Positions 54,707-64,000 of a DNA stretch of 64,000 nt are shown here, one piece after another. Numbering within the stretch: the stretch's first letter is position 1; each line of letters opens with the position of its first letter. The DNA is taken from assembly GCF_019320115.1 (NCBI RefSeq), contig NC_089597.1:117682000-117745999 (forward strand), written 5' to 3'. This DNA is from Miscanthus floridulus. Taxonomy: Eukaryota > Streptophyta > Magnoliopsida > Poales > Poaceae. Position numbers and translations under genes: made by a program. The notes beneath the pieces are model-generated. The model was not told where the DNA came from. It did no database searches and worked only from the letters and a program-made list of their open reading frames with translations.

Positions 54707-54830
54707 AACATGATTTGTATCTGGTTCTTAGATCCAAGAAAAAATATAGGACAAAATGCATGATGTGAGATAGAATGCAGGATCACTGATATCCGTCTAT
54801 ATCCGATTTGGTTTCATCCCTAACCACACG

Positions 54831-56340
54831 TCTATTTACAACCAAGAGCGCGTGAACTTCAATTTTTTGTATTCCGTAGCGACAACCACCTCGGAAAATC
54901 GCTGCTTTTCTAGGCACAGGTTGAAAATATGACAGTCTTTATGGAGTTGTCTCTAGAAAAAAAAAGGGAGACAGTCTCTGAAAATTGTTTCTATTATAGT
55001 GGTGATTCCTTCACACAATGCAATGGGACAGTAGCACTATGAATGTGTGTAGTATACAAAATTTTGGCACATACACCCTGCTCACTGCTTCATAAGTGGA
55101 GGTGCATTGCATTCATGGCTCATTTGGTAAGACTCGTTGGGCTTCGGTGCCAATATTTTCTATGAAGCTCAAAAAACATAGTTTCATTACTTCCTAATGT
55201 AATTTGTGAAGAGAGAGAAAATAGTTTGAATGAATAGCGTTGCTACAATATGCTTAACGGAGAAGCCGAAATACATAGAAGCCATGAACAGACAATTGCG
55301 TAGGCTACCTTCCATTGCAACCTTTCCCCTTCCTTGTACCACTCTATTGTCAGGCCTATCGTCCATGGCTGCAAATCGCACAATAAAATATGTCTGACTA
55401 AAACATCAACACTAGTAGAGTGACTTGCATCTGGATCATACACCCACTAGATCATCTCCGATGGCAGCGGATGTCTTAAGACGAAGGATGCGTATGAGCA
55501 TGCATAAGCTCCTTTCAAACACTACTGCTTCTCTAGCCCAATCGTTGTTCAAGGCATTTGTTGTGGTGCGGTTGACTATTGGTCTCATCTATTTAGCAAA
55601 GATATGCATGGAGGAGGTGGCCAAGAGAGTCCATATAAATAGAGGAGACGCCGTCTCATGCATTACACTCGATGTTTCTCACAGAATAAAAGTGAACTTG
55701 CTACAAAATTACTCTCCACCATGATCTAACCTAACACATTTAGTTTTCTGCTTCCACTTTACATATAGATCTTAAATTAGTATAATGCCTCGTCCTTTGA
55801 ATTCAAGGAATAATAATATTAGTAAAAAACTAATTTCAATCTTCAAAAGTTAACTTCAAATGCTAGATTTCTCTATTTGTAAGCCAAACCCCATCAGTAA
55901 CAAAGAACTTATACATTGATATAGTACTGAGAAGGTAAGAATTCAATATTCTTATTTTGGCCCCACATAAGTTTATCTCACCCCCTTTAAACCAACATTT
56001 ATTTGCAAGAACTAAGTGCAAGAAATTCAAAGGTTTCTTGCTGATACAATTCAGCAAAACAATTATCCTTGCTGGTAGGTAACTTCACCTCCAACCAATG
56101 CTTGGGCAAATTGGTAAGGTCATCATATCACAGGATGCAACCAACCAAACATGATGAGCTAGGAAATGTAGGCTAGCTCTCGTCACTGTCCTTAATCAAA
56201 GACACAGGTTGCATTAGTTTAGCTTGTGGACAAGGCTAGCCCGGTTTAGGCACTAGCCAAGACAGAGACTATGCAGTCACCCACTGATCAAAAAGGAGTT
56301 TTCTGATCGCTGTCTCGCTGATTTGTAGATTTAATGGCTG
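54831..56340. other. Spacer without recognised gene
   Basis: About 1.5 kb, AT-rich. A 'catataaatagagg' at about 55633 is TATA-like, but no open frame follows. Frames here are short and uninformative. Confidence 0.45.
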
Positions 56341-56705
56341 GGATGTGTTAATGATCTCGAACATACATCTATCCTTTTACTCGTTGCGATTATCGGCCAG
56401 ATGGCCAGATAACGGTTGGGATTTGGGAATTGTGACTTTGTGAGTCATGCATGGTGAGCCAACAGAAGAAAGCTCCCATGTAGAGAATCAAGTCTGCGTC
56501 CTGCACAGGCAGCTGCAGGTTTGGTAACTCTGAACTTGTGATGAGAAAATATGAGGACGGGTGAGCATGGTTCTCTGATCGACTCGCTCGTTGTTCTGGT
56601 GTATGTGTGTTGGACTATTTAGTCTCACGGCTCAGAGTATAAATAAGCATTGAGAGGAGAGGAGGATCGAGGAGGCCTTATCCCAGAACATGCTGCTCCC
56701 AGTGA
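56341..56705 (+). repeat. Duplicated block S, copy S2
   Basis: Starts 'gatgtgttaatgatctcgaa', includes 'gaaagctcccatgtagagaa', 'tgcgtcctgcacaggcagct', 'gagcatggttctctgatcga', TATAAATA at 56638-56645 and 'ccagaacatgctgctcccag'. It is followed directly by S3, which begins with the same 'taatgatctcgaac'. Confidence 0.8.
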
Positions 56706-56810
56706 CTAATGATCTCGAACGTACATGTATCCTTTAACTCCTTGCGATTATAGCTGTCTCAGCGAGAGATCTCCCGGTGCCTCCCTTGCCCAGGTGGCCA
56801 GACAACGATT

Positions 56811-57473
56811 TTTTTTAAAGGCGGCAAAAGCTTTGCCGAATTTTTATTAGATGAATAAAAGAAAAAGACAATGTTAATTACAGCAAAATTATGCGAAACA
56901 AAAATAACTCTACAACTAAGGCACGGGGGCCAACTACTACGGCGCACGGACCATGAACCACTGCGAACAAAAAAGAGAAAAACAACTCCCAAATTAACAA
57001 CATCAAACTGAAAAAACTGCTACTCCGCATTGACGATGGATCTTGTTGCCAACTGATACTGCTGAATGTCCTCCTTGCAAGGAAATGAATCTAGCTCAAC
57101 TGGTTGGGCGAGAGGTGTGGCAATGCACCCAACCACCCAGGTTCAAGTCCCGTCTTGATTAAATTTGGGTGCCTATTTTCTCTTCTTAATGAAAAGCTAC
57201 CTAGTTCCTCCTAGGTTGGATCTTTTTTTTTTAAAAAGAGCGACTTGCAACGGTTGCAGAGATTTTTGTTGGAAGGTTCTTCTATTTCGTTCCTTCCAAA
57301 CCTTCCATCAAAAGTAGATCATAATTCCATCTATGTTTTTCCTTTGTCATCTTTGAAACCTGGCACGACATTTGCGCCAATAATTGTGTAATGGTCCATT
57401 CGTTCCCGCGGAGTCGAGCACCCAAAGATTTAGCCATTGTTTTAAATATGACCTTCGAGAATGGACAATCCTT
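56811..57473 (-). mobile_element. 5'-truncated L1 LINE with a SINE inside
   Basis: Poly-T on the plus-strand left side (A-tail on the minus strand), with a 9-bp target duplication ACAACGATT (56802-56810 and 57474-57482). On the minus strand the 5' part encodes CPFSKVIFKTMAKSLGARL, typical of the zf-RVT region at the end of plant L1 ORF2. The remaining codons are degraded, and a SINE splits the element. Confidence 0.85.
57084..57231 (+). mobile_element. tRNA-derived SINE
   Basis: RNA polymerase III box A at 57092-57103 (TAGCTCAACTGG) and box B at 57140-57150 (GGTTCAAGTCC), followed by a tRNA-unrelated body and a T-rich 3' end. This resembles plant Au/p-SINE types. It sits in the L1 fragment in the opposite direction. 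I could not define a target duplication. Confidence 0.85.
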
Positions 57474-57644
57474 ACAACGATTGGGATTTGGGAATTATGA
57501 CTTTGTGAGTCAGCGTGGTAAGCCAACAAAAGAAAGCTCCGATGTAGGGAATCAAGTCTGCGTCCTGCACAGGCAGCTGCAGGTTTGGTAACTCTGAACT
57601 TGTGATGAAAAAAATATGAGGACGGGTGAGCATGGTTCTCTGAG

Positions 57645-57928
57645 GCTATTTCCAATAACAACACCTAAAATACAAGACACATTCGTTCTTTGGGTAGCGC
57701 TATAGGCAAAATGTTCCATACATATTCGGCATCTTCTTCAACAATAAGACTCAAAAGAGAATCCTTTCTATAAATGGGTTTTCAGGAGAGATGATGTAAA
57801 TATTTGGGTTATGCCTATCAGGTAACCCAAAATAGGTCTCTCGTATATGTATTATGTTGGAGGCTAATTTTAAGTCTCTTGTTACTCATTTTGTGTTTAG
57901 ATGCCCATACAGATTCATTGTTGGAGAC
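57645..57928. mobile_element. MITE-like insert in block S3
   Basis: About 284 bp present in S3 but absent from S2, which reads straight from 'gagcatggttctctg' to 'atcgactcgc'. The ends 'ggctatttccaataacaa' and 'ttgttggagacggt' resemble, as inverted repeats, the 'TCTCCAACA' type common in plant MITEs. Boundaries are good to a few bases. Confidence 0.5.
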
Positions 57929-58390
57929 GGTCTGATCGACTCGCTTGTTGTTCTTGGTGTCTGTGTGTTGGACTATTAAGTCTCACGGCTCAGAGTATAA
58001 ATAAGCATTGAGAAGAGAGGACGATCGAGGAGGCCTTTGCCCAGAACATGCTGCTGCCAGTGCCCAGTGGCCAGTGTTACGTGTGATTAAGTTACTAATT
58101 TGGACGCCTATGTTATGTGGGCCAGATTTGACAAAGAAAATTATTGTAGCCCGCTAAAGCTGTACTTTAATTTGGGCTTTTTCATATGGCTGTGAGGCAT
58201 GGATTGACCTTTTAAACTTCTGATGAGATTCAATGAGCCATCGTGGTATGGCTATACGCAAGCGTAGCCTACAGAGCAGGTCAAGAATCTGATATGGAGA
58301 TCAATGGTGTTTACGTGGTCATATATTTAAAGCAATAATTAATATAACAAAAGATTCAAGCGAATGTTTATTATATTATTTAATGTCTTT

Positions 58391-60776
58391 CAACAACAAC
58401 AAAAAACATTTAAGTCACAAACAAGTTAGGGTAGGCTAGAGTTAAAACCTAGCAGAAGCAATTAAGGTTCAGGCACGTGAATAGCTGTTTTCCAAGCACT
58501 CCTATCTAAGGCTAAGTCTTTGGATATATTCCATCATTTCTATTCTTCTTTTATTGCCTCTATCCAAGTCAACTTCGGTCTTCCTCTGCCTCTCTTCACG
58601 TTACTATCCTGGCTTAGGATTCCACTACGCACCGGTGCCTCTAGAGGTCTCCGTTGGACATGTCCAAACCATCTCAACCGGTGTTGGACAAGCTTTTCTT
58701 CAATTGGTGCTACCTCTAATCTATCACGTATATCATTGTTCCGAACTCGATCCCTTTTTGTATGACCGTAAATCCAACGCAATATACGTATTTCCGTGAC
58801 ACTTATCTGTTGAACATGTCGTCTTTTCATAGGCCAACATTCTGCACCATACAACATAGCAGGTCTAATTGTCGTTCTATAAAACTTGTTTTTTAGCTTC
58901 AGTGGTATCCTTTTGTCACATAGGATATCAGATGCTTGGCGCCACTTTATCCACCCTGCTTTGATTCTATGGCTAACATTTTCATCAATATCCCCGTCTC
59001 TCTGTAGCATTGATCATAAATATCGAAAGGTATCCTTCCGAGGCACTACTTACCTTCCAAACTAATATCTTCCTCCTCCCGAGTAGTAGTGCCGAAGTCA
59101 TATCTCATATACTCAGTTTTAGTTCTACTGAGTCTAAAACCTTTGGACTCCAAAGTCTCCCACCATAACTCTAGTTTCTGATTCACTCAAGTCCAACTTT
59201 CATCAACGAGCACTACATCGTCCACGAAAAGCATACACCAAGGGATGTCCCCTTGTATATCCATTGTGACCTTATCTATCACTAAGGCAAACAGATAAGG
59301 GCTCAAAGCTGACCCTTGATGTAGTCCTATCCTAATCGGGAAGTCATCCGTGTCTCCATCACTTGTTCGAACACAAGTCACAACATTGTTGTACATGTCC
59401 TTAATGAGCTCGACGTACTTCATTGGGACTTTATGTTTGTCCAAAGCTCACCACATAACATTTCTTGGTATTTTATCATAAGCCTTCTCTAAGTCAATAA
59501 AAATCATGTGTAGGTCCTTCTTCTTTCCCCTATACCGCTCCATAACTTGTCTTATGAAGAAAATAGCTTCCATGGTTGACCTTTCGGGCATGAAACCAAA
59601 TTGGTTCATAGAGACCCGTGTTATTGCTCTCAAGCGATGCTCGATAACTCTCTTCCATAGCTTCATAGTATGGCTCATCAACTTAATTCCCCGGTAATTA
59701 ATACAACTTTGAATATCTCCTTTATTCTTGTAGATCGGTACCAATATACTTCTCCTCCACTCGTCAGGCATCTTGTTCGATCGAAAAATATGGTTGAACA
59801 GCTTGGTTAGCCATACTATAGCTATGTCCCCGAGGCATCTCCACATATCGATTGGGATACCATCCGGTCCCATCGCCTTACCTCCTTTCATCCTTTTCAA
59901 CGTCTCTCTGACCTCAGATTCTTGAATTCTCCGTACAAAGCGCCTATTGGTGTCATCAAAAGAGTCATCCAACTGAAAGGTTGTGTCCGTATTCTCACCA
60001 TTGAACAATTGTCAAAATACTCTTGCCATCGATGTCGGATCTCATCCTCCTTCACCAAGAGATGCTCCCTTTCATCCTTAATGCACTTAACTTGGTTGAA
60101 GTCCCTTGTCTTTCTCTCACGAACCCTAGTCGTCCTATAAATGTCCTTCTCCCCTTCCTTCGTACTCAAATGTTGGTAAAAATCCTCGTACGCTCTACCA
60201 TTTGCCATACTTATAGCTCGTTTTGCAATCTTCTTTGCCACCTTGTACTTCTCTATGTTGTCCACACTCCTGTCATGGTACAAGCGTCTATAGCATTCTT
60301 TCTTCTCCTTAATAGCCCTTTGGACTTCTTCATTCCACCACCAAGTATCTTTAGCCTCGCCTCCACTTCCTTTGGTTACTCCACACACCTCTGAGGCCAC
60401 CTTCCGAATGTTGGTTGCCATCTTCTCCCACATGTTGTTTATGTCCTCTTCTTTCTTTCAAGAGCCCTCTTTGATAACCTTTTTCCTGAATACCTCTGAC
60501 GTCTCCGCTTTCAGTTTCCACCACTTTGTTCTTTCAATCTTAGCTTGTTTATCCCTAACCTGAAAATGAAAGTCTGCCACCAAAAGCTTATGTTGTGAAA
60601 CAACACACTCCCCTAGTATCACCTTGCAACCCAAGCATGCTCGTTTATCCTTTCTTTTTGCGAGGACAAAGTCAATCTGAGTGTTGTCCGCTGCTGAAGG
60701 TCACTAGATGAGATTATTTCTTTCTAAAGAAAGTGTTGGCTATCATCAGATCAAAAGCCACCGCGAAGTCCGGAAC
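58391..60776 (-). mobile_element. RTE-clade LINE, 5'-truncated, with 18-bp target duplication
   Basis: 2386 bp on the minus strand. A perfect 18-bp duplication, ATATTATTTAATGTCTTT, flanks it (58373-58390 and 60777-60794). The 3' end is a (TTG)n-type tail, seen on the plus strand as CAACAACAACAAAAAAC. It contains the last part of the endonuclease and the whole reverse transcriptase. It was truncated during insertion, as is usual for LINEs. Confidence 0.93.
58450..60770 (-). pseudogene. Endonuclease C-terminus and reverse transcriptase of the RTE LINE
   Basis: The 5' part has QIDFVLARRKDK (about 60645-60690) from the APE-type endonuclease. RT runs from about 60008: GPDGIPIDMW, ILVPIYKNKGD, NYRGIKLMSHTMKLWKRVIE, FIDLEKAYDKIPR, then GLHQGSALSPYLFALV and MLFVDDVVL (the F-V-D-D active site, about 59210-59237). 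The C-terminal region has GAECWPMKR and HRLRWFGHVQRR, typical of RTE elements in plants. Stops or shifts occur near 59447, 59187, 59055, 59010 and 60460. Confidence 0.92.
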
Positions 60777-60794
60777 ATATTATTTAATGTCTTT

Positions 60795-61950
60795 ATACTA
60801 CTTTATTTATTAGGACGTGTCACCATCATGTCCAAGTGAAGTGATTTGGACGCGAGCATTTGTCAGTTTCCCAGCTGCGTCAGACACAATTATATTATGC
60901 TGTGAGTCTATGATAAAGATGCCAATCACAATGAAATGCTTTGAATTCCAGCTCCTTTGGTTTTCTAGAGAAATTAGACTGAGATTTCAACCGGTTGCCT
61001 TACAGCGATGGCTTTAGATACTGGGTGATGCTAAACTAATATAGGTTGTTCTGAATGTGAATATGTGATGGGGGCTTAGCTCTTCTCTATTCTCCAATAA
61101 GCCCACAACATACAATTCCCTCCTGATGTATAAAAGGCCTTCCGTTTGCTCTTTGGTGTGTATCTACACCAAAGATATATTCTTGGTAATACTTCTCAGA
61201 TTTCATGAATGCATTGTAATAAAGTTGCTGGTGAGTGTGGAACACACAATGGGGTAGAACTTTTAATCTAGAAAAAAAGGGATATGTTTGTTATCAGACC
61301 AACTACTTATTTTCTAATTTCAGTAGATGTTTTAAAAGCTGGTCCCTTGGAGTTGGAGTAAGGAATCTTGATGATCTGCCAGTCCTTCTGCATGGGTATG
61401 TACTCAGCGAACCAAAAGTCCACAGTCCAGTTCTCTTGATACGGCGGAGGGTGCACACGAGGATGCTTTTCTGCTAGCAATGCGTCACATATTCACACGT
61501 ATGACAGTTGTAAATTTAGTGTATAGCAAAGAATTAGGGAATCACATATGAATGACTGAGTATCTGACAATTCCCAAGTAAATGAACAGCAAGCAGCAAG
61601 GCAATAATTCTTAGCGAAAGTGCATAACTTGATGAACTCCAATGCACACATATTTAGCAAATAGAAGTCCTAATTACGTGTATGCGAGGAGGGTACGATG
61701 TGAGGATGGCGATTGGGGAACAATCATATCCTTGTGAGACCCGTCAGAAAGACATTTCTACCATTTGCCTTTTCGTAGGAGCTACAATTGACCTCTGCCC
61801 GTCTTAGTAGTGATTTCCCTGTGGATAGTCATCAATCAAGGACCATTAACTTCTCTATGCACATCCCCAGCACCTCTGATTAACTTTTACATGCAAGAGA
61901 GAGTGTGACGTCTACGTCGTACATCTCAAGGGCTGCTCCTTGCAATCGCC
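60795..61950. other. Spacer without recognised features
   Basis: About 1.15 kb with no gene or known transposon end. Short frames are uninformative. Confidence 0.45.
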
Positions 61951-61954
61951 GCTG

Positions 61955-62260
61955 TGTAGGCGAATGTCCTGGTGCCTCCCTCGCCCAGGGAAAGGGTGAT
62001 CATGGTTCTCTCTGGCCTTCTTGCTGTTCTAAAGTGTTGTGTTGGACTGTATGTTTGGGTCTCACGGTTGTTACCTACTGCAGGACAGTCGGAGGATACA
62101 CAAAGGCCAAGAGTATAAATAAGGACTGAGAAGAGGGGAGGAGTAGGACACATGATCCTTTCTCCACGCCTTGTTGTCAGTGCTGCATGTGGTTAAGCGA
62201 CTGATTTAGGGCAACTCAAGTCGGCGAACTGACACAAAACTATTGCAGCTTGCTAGTTAC
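61955..62260 (+). repeat. Duplicated block S, copy S4
   Basis: 'ctggtgcctccctcgcccag', 'gtgatcatggttctct', 'tgttggactg', TATAAATA at 62114-62121, and 'gtggttaagcgactgattta' as in S1 and S3. The core between the first and second segments is shorter. Confidence 0.72.
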
Positions 62261-62716
62261 AAAAAAAATCTCTTCCACCGCCTTCCTAAAGTGTCGACAT
62301 AATCTAATTTCTCTTCTTAAACTTCAAAACTGGATATCATACCCCTCAACTTTCAAAACCATTTAACTTGCCTTTGTTCCCTGGTTTGAAATGGTTTTTT
62401 AAGGTGGTTTTATCTCTTTTTTAAAATAATCTAGTAAATACCCGATAATATTTTTAAACCATGAAAAATGTCTATGATTCTAAAAATTCTTGGAAAAACT
62501 CTAAAGATAGATTAACATGATAAATTCAAATAAATATCTAGAGCTCGTGAAAATATCTCTAGGAGCTTCCAAAAGTTAGATTAAACTATGGGAAAATGAA
62601 ACTATATAGAAAAAATTGAAAATTTCTCAAAACATTCTAATCGATGTATAAATGCATTTTGAAAACTTTTCACAATAAAAACATGAGATGCATCTAGCAT
62701 GTATAAAAGTGCTTCC
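62261..62716. other. AT-rich spacer
   Basis: AT-rich, no recognised gene or repeat. Confidence 0.45.
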
Positions 62717-63520
62717 TGTTGAGACTAGAGGTCTCAGACAGTGTGGAGGAGGTGGAGACCTCCGCCCGCCGGGCACTACCCTCGGGCGGAGGCTCGGGAA
62801 ACAGGTACGACAAATGGGTGTGTAAGGGAACGGCACACAAAACTAGGGTTTCATTCATTCATCATCCAACCTCCCGTACTGTTATAAGTGTTCCCTATTT
62901 ATAGGACTCAACTACCTCTTGACAGAATTTATTACAATGCCCCTCAACTGCTACAGTACATTCCTGGAATATTCCGCCACCGGTATCTCGTTCGCGGGGC
63001 AATCTTGTCACACCGTCGTCAAGTAATGGGCCTCCATAAGCGGTCGGCCCGTCGTGCCTCGGTCTTTGGCCCAGAGGCCTGGGTTCCCGACGCTGACCTC
63101 CGTCTTCAGGGGTACGCAGCTGCTTACGCGAGTCTTCGCCGGTCCGGTCGGAGACCTCATCCGGAAGTCTCCGCCCGGCCGCGCAGGGGCCATGCTGGCG
63201 CGCTCACGCGGACCACAGGGCGCCTGCGCCTAGGTACCTGCACACACTTAGGCAAGGTTGTTTGTTTGATTAGCTCGGGAGTAGGGCGGCCTCCGCCTTT
63301 AGCGCCGGAGACCGCCGTCTGCCTGAGCAGACGGAGATGCCCATGCTCGGCCCGGGCAGAATCCGCGACACGCTCGCTGAGCCTTGTGCAGTGCCCTACA
63401 AGCATAGCCAGGAAAGTTCCTTTAGTCAGTGCCAGATCTCCGCCCTTAGACGGTCGAAGACGCCTTGGTGACATCTCGCTGTCGGAGGCCTTCGCCACCT
63501 GCCGAGGCCGTGTTACAACA
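62717..63520 (-). repeat. 3' LTR of a second Retand element
   Basis: 804 bp. On the minus strand it reads TGTTGTAACACGG to GTCTCAACA, homologous to the LTRs of element 1, with many more differences and small indels. The interior continues to the right and leaves the window, so this is the 3' end of a minus-strand element. A polypurine tract equivalent (AAAAGGGGGGAAC on the minus strand) abuts at 63521-63533. Confidence 0.9.
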
Positions 63521-64000
63521 GTTCCCCCCTTTTGAGACCACGGTTCGCCTGAGCATGCCGTGAGCTCAAAACGCCTTGACCAAATGCGTCCGCGGGGGCG
63601 GGCCACACGCATTGGCGTCTCTGAGCTAGGCCCCGCTGCTTCCCCCCTGGCCCGCTCTGGCGTGGCCGCTGGTCTCGTTGAGACTAGCCGTTGGTCAACA
63701 AATCTAGCCGTTGTCCTACGCTGTGGCCGTTTACGCCGTATCGCTTTCCGTTGTATACCTTGCGACTTCTTCGGAGATGACCGTTGTGCGTCAGGCGGAG
63801 TTCTCCAGAAATGACCGTTGTATTGCGGGAGCCGGACCGCCCGCCCGCGACCTATATAAGGGCGGGGTTGGTGGCGGGGTCGCCCCCCCCCCCCCGCATC
63901 GCTCATTCGCTTTCCTTGCCTCTGAGAAATCGCTCTCTGCTCTCTTCGCTTTCGTCTCTGTTGCCTTCGCGCGTTCTGTCTTTCTGCCAGCGTCTTGCGC
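63521..64000 (-). mobile_element. Interior 3' part of the second Retand element, partial
   Basis: Homologous on the opposite strand to 53430-53888 of element 1. It holds the promoter side of the antisense gene (TATA at 63853-63860) and the start of its transcribed region ('ctgagaaatcgctctctgct' near 63923). The coding part starts beyond 64000. A C run lies at about 63883-63895. Confidence 0.85.
63853..63860 (+). promoter_or_regulatory. TATA box of the antisense gene, second Retand copy
   Basis: TATATAAG in 'gacctatataagggcg', 333 bp from the LTR boundary, the same spacing as in element 1. Following sequence ('cattcgctttccttgcctct') is conserved. Confidence 0.75.

Larger units (their letters stand above)
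43152..54822 (+). mobile_element. Ac/Ds-like hAT element split by the Retand insertion
   Basis: The left piece (43152-43309) starts TAGGTATGAAAAAC, one base from the Ac/Ds terminus. The right piece (54712-54822) ends GGTTTCATCCCTA. The interior has 'ccatatccgaatccaaatac'-type subterminal sequence. ACCACACA (43140-43147) and ACCACACG (54823-54830) could be the 8-bp target duplication, but four bases lie between the first and the terminus, so the left boundary is uncertain. Without the gypsy insert it is about 280 bp and has no coding region. Confidence 0.6.
56706..58290 (+). repeat. Duplicated block S, copy S3, with nested insertions
   Basis: In tandem with S2. It is interrupted by an L1 fragment (56811-57473) and by a MITE-like insert (about 57645-57928). 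TATAAATA lies at 57996-58003. Downstream sequence ('gacaaagaaaattattgtag', 'ttttcatatggctgtgaggc') matches S1 at 42995-43070. Confidence 0.8.

Noticed and set aside
57092..57150. A tRNA gene (box A and box B present)
   Set aside because: No cloverleaf can be formed around the boxes, and the sequence continues as a SINE body with a T-rich tail.
58520..60563. Plus-strand frames across the LINE
   Set aside because: Antisense shadows of the minus-strand endonuclease and RT frames.

Overview
This is plant nuclear DNA from a grass, most likely a panicoid relative of sorghum, maize or sugarcane. That assignment is an inference from the element types present: Ac/Ds-type hAT ends, a Retand/Tat-type Ty3-gypsy element with an antisense gene, CACTA elements with TTTGCCGAG subterminal repeats, and Stowaway-like and hAT MITEs. 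A 100-N gap at 39225-39324 marks a scaffold join of unknown size. I found no intact host protein-coding gene, tRNA or rRNA. Almost every long open frame is transposon-derived or a chance frame, so the window is an intergenic transposon nest.

Layout. Positions 740-6124: decayed Ty1/copia element A with both LTRs. Positions 8103-10925: a partial direct duplication of a solo LTR with an Ac/Ds-like element at the junction. Positions 1-735 and about 12.1-38.6 kb: an array of duplicated, mostly non-coding blocks, which I name R, P and E. They are copied many times, partly as a large palindrome at 14.5-16.4 kb, and are broken by a deleted chromovirus (17415-20085), MITEs, a copia relic (24 kb), an LTR-element fragment (28.1-28.7 kb), a CACTA element with a spliced transposase-associated gene (29630-31300), an L1 tail (32.4 kb) and a Helitron-like insertion carrying an exon-like segment (32.8-37.25 kb). 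Positions 38705-39224: a second CACTA end, cut by the gap.

Positions 39325-42605: a rearranged cluster of minus-strand copia sequence, with two elements sharing one LTR and an inverted LTR piece. Positions 43315-54706: an 11.4-kb Retand-like gypsy element with a perfect 5-bp target duplication. It keeps pol but has lost most of gag, and carries in antisense a five-exon gene with its own TATA box and AATAAA signal. The element sits inside a Ds-like hAT element. Positions 42.7-43.1, 56.3-58.3 and 61.95-62.26 kb: four copies of a second non-coding block (S), each with a TATAAATA box. One copy holds an L1 fragment that itself holds a tRNA-type SINE. Positions 58391-60776: a 5'-truncated RTE-type LINE with an 18-bp target duplication. 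Positions 62717-64000: the 3' LTR and start of the interior of a second Retand element on the minus strand, running off the window.

The sequences do not form a pathway. What links them is insertion order: older duplicated blocks (R, P, E, S) were hit by hAT, LTR and LINE elements, some of which were later hit again. Most coding remnants carry stops; many look like C-to-T or G-to-A changes typical of methylated plant transposons.
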